NCBI RefSeq assembly: GCF_032854445.1
Contig: NC_088300.1
Coordinates: 67,862,984 to 67,926,983 of the forward strand
Source of the DNA: Liolophura sinensis
Taxonomy: Eukaryota; Mollusca; Polyplacophora; Chitonida; Chitonidae
Reading direction: 5' to 3'
DNA: 64,000 bases
This document shows, piece after piece, positions 39,669 through 64,000 of the stretch. Both the position numbers and the translations under genes were made by a program. Position 1 is the first letter of the stretch; every line of letters begins with the position of its first letter. The notes beneath the pieces are model-generated. The model saw only the letters and a program-made list of their open reading frames with translations. It did not search any database and was not told where the DNA came from.

Positions 39669-41514
39669 TTTATTTTTTTTTTTTTTCCTCTGACTCATAA
39701 CAGTACAACTATGTCCTGGATAATAGGAGAGGATATGAGGGAGGTAACTCTGCAGAACCGATGAAATCTTTGAACAGGACAGGGTAAAGTCAGCAGTTCT
39801 AGCTAATAATATACCTCTTCACACATTCAATGCAGACTTAGACCTAAACTCGGTCTTCTCATAAACACGGCCTATTGTTTTATTTTGATTATACATTAAT
39901 TACATTTCTCATTTGAATTTACCTACCATTGGATGGCTGAACACCTCATATACTGTATCGGATTGAGATAAAGAAACATACTTGTACATATTATTAAGTG
40001 ACTTTGTGGTGTGATACTTTGAAAGCTATTGACTGTGGAATGGCTGCAGAATAAGGTGCTTTCACAATTACAAAGAATACAAAACTTCACAAGTCATATT
40101 TTACATAATTTTTTGTAAATCATGTTTGTAGGATATAACACCCTCGACAGGATTTGTTAGAAAAATTATGAAAAACGTTTTATGACGATTTGTGAAACTA
40201 GTCCCAACCAGTTTTCTGAAACAGGGCCATGGAAACTGATATTTTTGTTTTAATATAATGCACCTGCCAAAGTTCCTTTAAAATACAGAATCTTGTTTTT
40301 CATATTGCACAAGTATTGCAGATCTAGATATTGAAATTACTTCTCTTTGTATATGTAAGCCTTGTGTATTCTTCACATAGAAATTACTAACGCAAAATGT
40401 TGTATTATAATGATAAAATTACAAATACACGCATAAATCATTGTAGGTGGGTAAATTGGTACTACGACCCCCAAAGACTTTTTCCGTTCCCTATCCAGAT
40501 TTCATTTATATGTGAAACAATATGGCACTTTACTATCAAATGTATGATTTGCAAAACAGACTCTGGGATATTGTTAACTGAGAAATCCAGGCTGTTGAGA
40601 GCATGACAACACTGTATCAAATTCCAACAAATTGGTAATTGCATTTCAAACATGGGATTGTTACCAATACGCATGTTCTTACAACAGTCTGCAGTAAGTA
40701 GTATGTGGCTAGTCCCAGTTTAGCACCTACACATTCATCAACAGCACTGGTGTTAATGTCCACAACAGAAAAGCCAATAATCACAAAATTTTAACAAATA
40801 CGCAAAATCGTTTTTTAAACTGAGCAGAGCAAAATGACAAAAGAAGAAAAAAAACACACATGTGAAATGAGTCTGATGATTCTACAACGCTTTCATACAG
40901 CAACAATTAACACAAATATCAAATTTAATTCTGTACAGACAAATCAAATAAATAAATACATCAGTCATATTAATATTTCGCTTTTCCGCACTTCTTCACT
41001 TATTTTTTAGGCATATATGGAATGGTTAGTAAATCCGAACAAACAGAGAAGGTCCCAAGTAAATGATATGAAGCAGACACTAAAGAGTTGAACAACTGAC
41101 CGTACAGAAGTGCAGGCAATACAGTTCTCTATTGACACAAATAATTATGCTCAACACATGCACCTGCAGGTTGTTTTGAAATAACTCACATCTTTTGTCA
41201 TTTTGTTTTTTTACAACTGCATTTTACTGAGGAGGTAATAGACACAAATACTAACATTACTAATAATATCAAAATGAATTCATATCACTCTCCAGTCTTA
41301 AAAACTCGGAGGAACATATCAGTAATACCTTGTTGACTTAAATAGTTGCCTGTGTACTTCCTTTACTTTTCTAACTACTGAGATGTGTCTAATCCGGCAG
41401 CCTATACACACAGATTATTAACATGCCAGAAAGGTCTAATGTACATGTATGGTACAGTGTGAAGTCAGGAGTGGGCTTCGTATTAAAGTCTTCCTGAACT
41501 AAAATCTTCCCGGT
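39669..41514 (-). other. Probable V-ATPase B 3' UTR with candidate poly(A) signals
   Basis: From the stop codon to a minus-strand AATAAA at 39669-39674 there is no coding sequence and little recognisable repeat. A second AATAAA lies at 39878-39883. Either would give a 1.6-1.85 kb 3' UTR. The A-rich run next to 39674 could instead be a repeat tail, so the true end needs transcript data. Confidence 0.4.
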
Positions 41515-59171
<17,657 letters not shown>

Positions 59172-59181
59172 TTTGCCTCTG

Positions 59182-59189
59182 TCATGTGA
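59182..59189. promoter_or_regulatory. Candidate M-box / CLEAR-like E-box (TCATGTGA) at the V-ATPase B start
   Basis: TCATGTGA (TCACATGA on the gene strand) lies 11 nt upstream of the ATG. MITF/TFEB-family factors bind TCACATGA-type sites and are established activators of V-ATPase genes in vertebrates and flies. Only the motif is seen; an 8-mer can occur by chance, and the transcription start is unknown. Confidence 0.4.
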
Positions 59190-59494
59190 TTCAGTGGAGT
59201 AGCAAGCTGTCACGAGCTCCACAAGGGAGATAACTCTTCATGATTTTTTTATATTAGCTTTCCCCCTACTGCCGAAGTCGAGTTTATTAGCATGACCAAT
59301 TAAGACACGTTTATGTTCATACTCCCAGCGTGAAAAATAACTACATATATACTCAGTAATCATATATCATTGTGAGATAATAACAATCAACAAATAAAGA
59401 ATTCAGAGAACTGACGAGTCATATCCTTGAAGTCTTGTACATGTAGCTCCACGAGTGAAGCTGACGGTGACGGACACCTTATTTAACGATGTAA

Positions 59495-59502
59495 TTACGT
59501 AA
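59495..59502. promoter_or_regulatory. Palindromic bZIP-like site TTACGTAA
   Basis: A perfect palindrome matching the PAR/C-EBP bZIP consensus, about 325 nt upstream of the V-ATPase B start. Motif match only. Confidence 0.2.
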
Positions 59503-59558
59503 AGAGCAGTTCCGTACTGCTTGATATGCTATTACATCGTCAGGTCAGTTGAGCCACA

Positions 59559-59564
59559 CACGTG
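59559..59564. promoter_or_regulatory. E-box CACGTG upstream of V-ATPase B
   Basis: A perfect CACGTG hexamer about 390 nt upstream of the start codon, the core of CLEAR elements. It is a weak prediction on its own. Confidence 0.22.
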
Positions 59565-60028
59565 CGGCTTAGACCCATAATTGTTTGCTCAAGCTTCTAG
59601 TTTGTTGATGTGTTCAGTTATTTGAGAATTGTGACTGATAGTATTGATAATGCAAATTAAATGGGAATAAAAGGGAAACACATATATCAAGTGACAGGGG
59701 CTCATGCAGTTACAATTATTTTTAAATGTGTGTTAGAATTTAAACCTGGTATTATATACTAAAGTTCAGACTAAAGTGTAATTCACATTGTTTTAGAAAA
59801 AGATTATTATTAAGCCTAGTAAGCTTACTTTTAATTCACTTCTGCACGCTGGGTCCCTATATTGGTGATGGTCATAATTAAGTTAACATGTTAAGAGAGT
59901 CAAGTTCTGTATCGCCATTTGCTTCGTGATGTGACTTCACCGTGTTACGCCACAGTGGGTCAGTACGACCACGTTCACATACCTGTCCTTTAACTTGGTC
60001 ATAAATCATTCAGTTTGAATTTTTTAAA

Positions 60029-60218
60029 ATTTACTTATTTGATTGGTGTTTTACGTCATACTCAAGATTCCGGAAGGTGGGGGGGGGGGGGGGGGATCTC
60101 ACGACCATTCGCAGGTTACTGACAGACCTTCCCCGGTGGACTTGAACTCATTGGTAGGACTCTCCTGGGTCATTGCGCCGTGTTGGCGTGCTAATCCCCT
60201 CGGCCACGGAGTCCCCCA
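60029..60218 (-). mobile_element. SINE family A, internally deleted, with a 17-G run
   Basis: Tail ACTTATTTGATTGGTGTTTT, then a G-run at 60079-60095 replacing part of the body, then ACCATTCGCAGGTTACTGAC and a head remnant CTCCGTGGCCGAG on the minus strand. Confidence 0.88.
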
Positions 60219-60628
60219 GTTTAAAGTTTACCAGTAGAAGTCTAATGACGTCACAGCTGATGCATGCTGCATGTTGTAATACAGCACAAAAACATTAGTT
60301 CAGAAAATTTAATGTCGGATGTTTATTAGGCCGCTAATGCTTCATTCACTTTTCTTCAGCTCAATTTTAGGTCTTTCCTAATCAATGTCCTTCAAAATTA
60401 AATCGTTTGTAATCAAACACGTATGGTAACGGGCTATTCTAAACTTCTCTGGCATGGAAAAATTAATTGGGTTAAGTGACATGTATATGACAGTCAGGTA
60501 ATAATACTAAAAATATGCCATATAAGGATAAAATGGCATGAACTTCAAATTTTATTGAGACTAATTAAATAAATTAATAATTAATTAATTAATAAATGAT
60601 TAACATAGTCATTTGTTTATTTTTCAGG

Positions 60629-60840
60629 TTACTGTCCAGCATACTGCTGACATTGTTGATATTGCCACTGAAACATCCCGTAAGGCAGGCCTATATTGTA
60701 CTACATCGCATACAGAAACTATAGATAAAATACCAGTAAACAGCACCAGGAAAAAGTATTGGTCGATAAGGAAATTAGTCGAAGAGATGATGGATTTTGG
60801 GCACAAAGTTCAGGATACGATTGATGAGTTAATGCATAAA
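60629..60840 (+). pseudogene. Exon-like ORF of unknown family, cut by a SINE
   Basis: Follows a good acceptor (TTTGTTTATTTTTCAG ending at 60628) and is open for 70 codons, beginning VTVQHTADIVDIATETSRKA; the later part is rich in charged and hydrophobic residues (SIRKLVEEMMDFGHKVQDTI). A SINE then interrupts it (60841-61112). After the SINE, in the pre-insertion frame, a TGA follows at once (ends 61142). An internal GTAAGG at about 60681 could instead end a short exon. I recognise no family, so it may be a chance ORF or a relic. Confidence 0.3.
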
Positions 60841-61112
60841 TTTATTTGTTTGTTTGATTGGTGTTTTACGCCATACTCAAGAATATTTCACGAATCCGAC
60901 CAGTATAATGGTGGGTGGAAATCGGACAGTGCCCGGGGGAAACCCACGACCATCCGCAGGTTGCTGGCGGACCTTCCCACGTACGATCTGAGAGGAAGCC
61001 AGCATGGACTGGATTAGAACTCACAGCGACCGCATTGGCGAGAAGCTCCTGGGTCATTGCACCGAGCATCGAGCACCGAGCGTGCTAATGCTCTCGGCCA
61101 CTGATGTCTCAC
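60841..61112 (-). mobile_element. SINE family A, full length, with target duplication
   Basis: Tail, body and head present. A small local duplication in the head reads CACCGAGCATCGAGCACCGA. Flanked by TTAATGCATAAA at 60829-60840 and 61113-61124. Confidence 0.93.
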
Positions 61113-61540
61113 TTAATGCATAAAATTGCCAAAGTTATGTTTTCATGATGCTGAGACAACGGGTGAAATGGACTGAGCTCGTTTAGTTCCTAATCCAAAC
61201 GATGGTGTAAACTAATTGGGATGGTGACATTGTAATTAATAATGGTGACCCTATTAATTCGAGAGTGAAGGTGTAGATTTTACAACAATCTGAATTCAGT
61301 TAATTTTCAGAATGATAATTTGTTCGACAGCTCAAGTTCTGTAGTGATGATGAAAATCATGAATTTAATTGCACCGGTAACCAGGGTTAAGCCGGGCAGG
61401 ATACGATTCCCTGTAATGTTGTCTATTCAAGCTATTGTATTTGATATGCAGGGTAAATGTGAATGTACGAAAAGATCCTAGAACACTTCTTTCAGCTCCA
61501 AGGTTATGTAGGATGAAAGAGATTGAAGTCGGTTCTGTCT

Positions 61541-62049
61541 AAGATTGGTGATTGTGGCAAAGAACTATAGCTGCATATGAAACCTTGACACTTCACAGTA
61601 ATATTGATGGGTTATACCCTTTTCGAAACTGTAACGAAAGCCTATGGCCAATTCTAGGTATATATGGTGGTAGAACTGTTGAATTGTGATCTACTTATAG
61701 TAAAGGCCAAGGCCAAGTCTATTGGTGATTGTGGCACTGAACTAGCTGCATATGAAACCTTGACACTTCACAGTAATATTGATGGGTTATACCCTTTTCG
61801 AAACTGTAACGAAAGCATATGGCCAATTCTAGGTATATATGGTGGTAGAACTGTCGAATTGTGATCTACTTATAGTAAAGGCCAAGGCCAATTCTATTGG
61901 TGATTGTGGCACTGAACTAGCTGCATATGAAACCTTGACACTTCATAATAATATTGATGGCTTACACCTTTTTCGAAACTGTAACGAAGGCCTATGGCCA
62001 GTTCTAGGTATATATGGTGGTAGAACTGTCGAATTGTGATCTACTTATA
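61541..62049. repeat. 175-bp tandem repeat, three units
   Basis: GGTGATTGTGGCA starts at 61547, 61724 and 61899, giving periods of 177 and 175 bp. Each unit contains TATATATGGTGGTAGAACTG. Since 175 is not a multiple of 3, the 66-codon ORFs inside are not a coding repeat. Confidence 0.95.
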
Positions 62050-62612
62050 TGCACTCTCAGTTAATAACTTTTTTAAAAATTTTATACTTAAGTAGCCTGA
62101 CACCCAGTGTATAACGGTTTACTTTGCCAAAACCAATTCTTCTGTTCCAGGTTACTAAGACATTTTTCTTTTTGTAAAATTGCAGATTCTGATAAGCGCA
62201 ACACAATGACCACAGCAATGGTACTGTGTTAAAATGGCTTCTACGATGGTATTGAGAACCATTTTAGGCAGACAGCGACCATCTACATTGTAGCTGTGCT
62301 TTGTGTGGGCCTATAGACTTAAATACAAAATATGGTCATCTAGATTTCAAGTGTTGTTCTCTTTTAACGGTATCACTAAAGGGAACTGACCGTGGATGAG
62401 TGTTTACTTGCTTTTTCGATCGCCGGGACACACAAGGCGCGGGTTCAAACCCGGCAGTAGACAGAGAATTAGCTCATTCACCCTCTCTCACTGTCCGTGA
62501 AGCCTTCGAAACAACAATCGGTGTCTACACAGTTTACTGCAATTCTTCAACTTTTCGCATGATGGCAAGGTGTTTATTCAAGCATATTCTGAAGGCATTT
62601 TCCTGTGTTGAC

Positions 62613-62902
62613 GGAGCCTGCGTGGCTCAGTTGGTTAGCGCGCTAGCGCAGCGTAATGCCCTAGGAGGCTCTCACCAATGCGTTCGCTGAGAGTTCAAGT
62701 CCAGCTCATGCTGGCTTTCTCTCCGGCCGTAAGTGGGAAGGTCTGGCATCAACCTGCGGATGGTCTTGGGTTTCCTCCGAGCTCTGCCCGGTTTCCTCCC
62801 ACAATAATGCTGGCCGCCGTCGTATAAGTGAAATATTCTTGAGTACGGCGTAAAACACCAATCAAATAAATAAACAAATAAATAAATAAATAAACAAATA
62901 AA
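62613..62902 (+). mobile_element. SINE family A, best-preserved copy
   Basis: Box A TGGCTCAGTTGG at 62623-62634 and box B GAGTTCAAGTCC at 62691-62702, body with GGTTTCCTCCCACAATAATG, tail AAATATTCTTGAGTACGGCG and a long AAATAAA/AAACAAA end. Target duplication TCCTGTGTTGAC at 62601-62612 and 62903-62914. Confidence 0.96.
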
Positions 62903-63219
62903 TCCTGTGTTGACTTATAAAACTCTACTTTTTGTGAAGTCCCAAAATCAAATTAAAACTGTGCATAAATTGCACTGAAAGTTGCTCTTTCGCATGCGGA
63001 AATGTTGAAGAACCAGGGTAACATCCGTTGAAGACCAATGTGTACATCCCATGTTGGACAATTTCTACTACCCATCAAACTAAACACCAATTCTTCATCC
63101 GTAGGATGCTGGCAGATCATCCGATGATCCCATTTATTGATTGACTGATGAAATCGTTGACTAACTGACTGATGTATTTCTGTTTCTTGAGGTACATTTC
63201 ATATTATTTTTCTAGTCCA

Positions 63220-63425
63220 GAATGGAGCCACCGTGGAAACAAACTCACCATGGACCCATATGAGCCCTGAATAGGTTAGCCCACAAAAGAAACCCACTTT
63301 GGACCCGTGTCATTAAACCGGCATGGGCTAGCCCAGAATGGACCCACTCAGGACCCATCTAATTGCCCAGTTGGGCTAACCCAGTTGGGCCACCATGGAC
63401 CACCATGGGCCCCACTGACAAATTC
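63220..63425. repeat. Degenerate GGACCC/GGGC-rich repeat
   Basis: Irregular repetition of CCAGAATGG, ACTC.CCATGGACCCAT, GGGCTA.CCCAGTTGGGC and similar motifs; many are self-complementary. Confidence 0.7.
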
Positions 63426-63665
63426 CTCATGACCTCACATGGGCATTCCATCTTACCCCTTTCTTGGGGCAAAGTAACCTGTGTTGGCTGGGGGTCACTC
63501 AACGACATGTGGATACATTTGTAGTGTAGGCTTGAGGCTTGCTATTTGTACATATGTTGGCGGTAGTAAAAATGTAGCTAAACGCCAGTCTCCAAACAGG
63601 AATTACACTAAGTCACGAATGGACATTTTTGAGAACTAAGTGTGTTGGCCTTAGCTGTTTGAACT

Positions 63666-63755
63666 AACCCTATTTATGCCATATACCAGCCACCTACATA
63701 CATATATAACTTCTCATATAGATGTGGGTGGCTGGTATATGGCATATATAGGGTT
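63666..63755. repeat. Long hairpin: 29-bp arms, 32-nt loop
   Basis: Arms 63666-63694 and 63727-63755 are complementary except for one mismatch at 63674. The core is TGCCATATACCAGCCACC. Pairing extends a few bases into the loop through ACAT/ATGT. Confidence 0.85.
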
Positions 63756-64000
63756 TACGGGCTGGTTTCGAGCGCCTGTGAAGAAAACACTCAGGCCTAC
63801 GTGCCATCAGCAAAAGGCAGGTGAATTACATTCGCCAACGGCTTCGTGGTCTTCTGGACAATGTTTATCTCATTCCCTGGCGTATGCCAGTAATTCCACC
63901 ATAACCCGCTTTCTGAGCCCTGTTTACAAATGTCACCACGTTTTCATAAAACATGTGCATAAAACGTCGCAGTCACAGCATCAATTTTTGATCATTTTAA

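Larger units (their letters stand above)
59172..60028. promoter_or_regulatory. V-ATPase B upstream region
   Basis: Presumed 5' UTR and promoter. It holds TCATGTGA, TTACGTAA and CACGTG motifs (listed separately). No TATA box is obvious near the start, in line with a housekeeping gene. No repeats recognised, which makes it stand out from its surroundings. Confidence 0.45.
62915..64000. other. Right-end intergenic stretch
   Basis: No exon recognised. It contains the degenerate repeat at 63220-63425 and the hairpin at 63666-63755. The last 240 bases show nothing I can assign. Confidence 0.6.

Noticed and set aside
61664-62039. Two similar 66-codon ORFs as a duplicated small gene
   Set aside because: They come from a 175-bp tandem repeat whose period is not a multiple of three; stops recur in each unit.
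62436-62455. T-arm-like GCGGGTTCAAACCCGGC hairpin, considered as a tRNA gene
   Set aside because: No matching D-arm, anticodon arm or acceptor stem at tRNA spacing; at most a SINE or tRNA relic.
62613-62702. tRNA-like sequence with boxes A and B, considered as a tRNA gene
   Set aside because: Followed by a SINE body, tail and target duplication; it is the SINE head.

Overview
The window is nuclear DNA of an invertebrate animal. Genes are broken into many short exons with GT..AG introns, intergenic space is AT-rich, and tRNA-derived SINEs, short inverted-repeat elements and minisatellites are abundant. The SINE tails (a TTGAGTACGGCGTAAAAC-type motif followed by AAATAAAT or CACTCACT repeats) and the protein sequences point to a lophotrochozoan. 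A mollusc is my best guess and a brachiopod is not excluded. No prokaryotic, viral or CRISPR-like system is visible.

Two genes are well supported, both on the minus strand and head to tail. (1) The B subunit of the vacuolar H+-ATPase (V1 sector) has 14 coding exons from 59171 down to 41515. It is complete at 510 codons plus stop, with every splice phase consistent. (2) A small nuclear protein with an N-terminal DEK_C-like domain and a C-terminal SWIB/MDM2-type domain has 11 coding exons from 38480 down to 27448 (256 codons plus stop). It resembles the invertebrate proteins annotated as 'upstream activation factor subunit (UAF30/spp27)-like'. About 3 kb separates the V-ATPase stop from the SWIB gene start, and probably includes a long V-ATPase 3' UTR. 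The two genes show no obvious functional link; one is a housekeeping proton-pump subunit and the other a chromatin or transcription protein.

Layout: 1-2172, intergenic with SINEs; 2173-5953 and 6154-9651, two near-identical copies in direct orientation separated by exactly 200 N, most likely two haplotypes placed side by side by the assembler, differing by one clean SINE insertion; 9652-27447, gene-poor DNA with minisatellites and dispersed repeats; 27448-38480, the DEK_C/SWIB gene; 38481-41514, intergenic and probable 3' UTR; 41515-59171, the V-ATPase B gene with a 7.7 kb first intron; 59172-64000, V-ATPase upstream region, SINEs, one ambiguous exon-like ORF interrupted by a SINE, a 175-bp tandem repeat and a long hairpin.

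I found no convincing undescribed multi-gene system. The more interesting signals are the SINE presence/absence pair, an unnamed inverted-repeat element family with four copies (one carrying a nested SINE), two unnamed dispersed repeats, a 29-bp-stem hairpin near the right end, and a candidate MITF/TFEB-type site beside the V-ATPase start codon.
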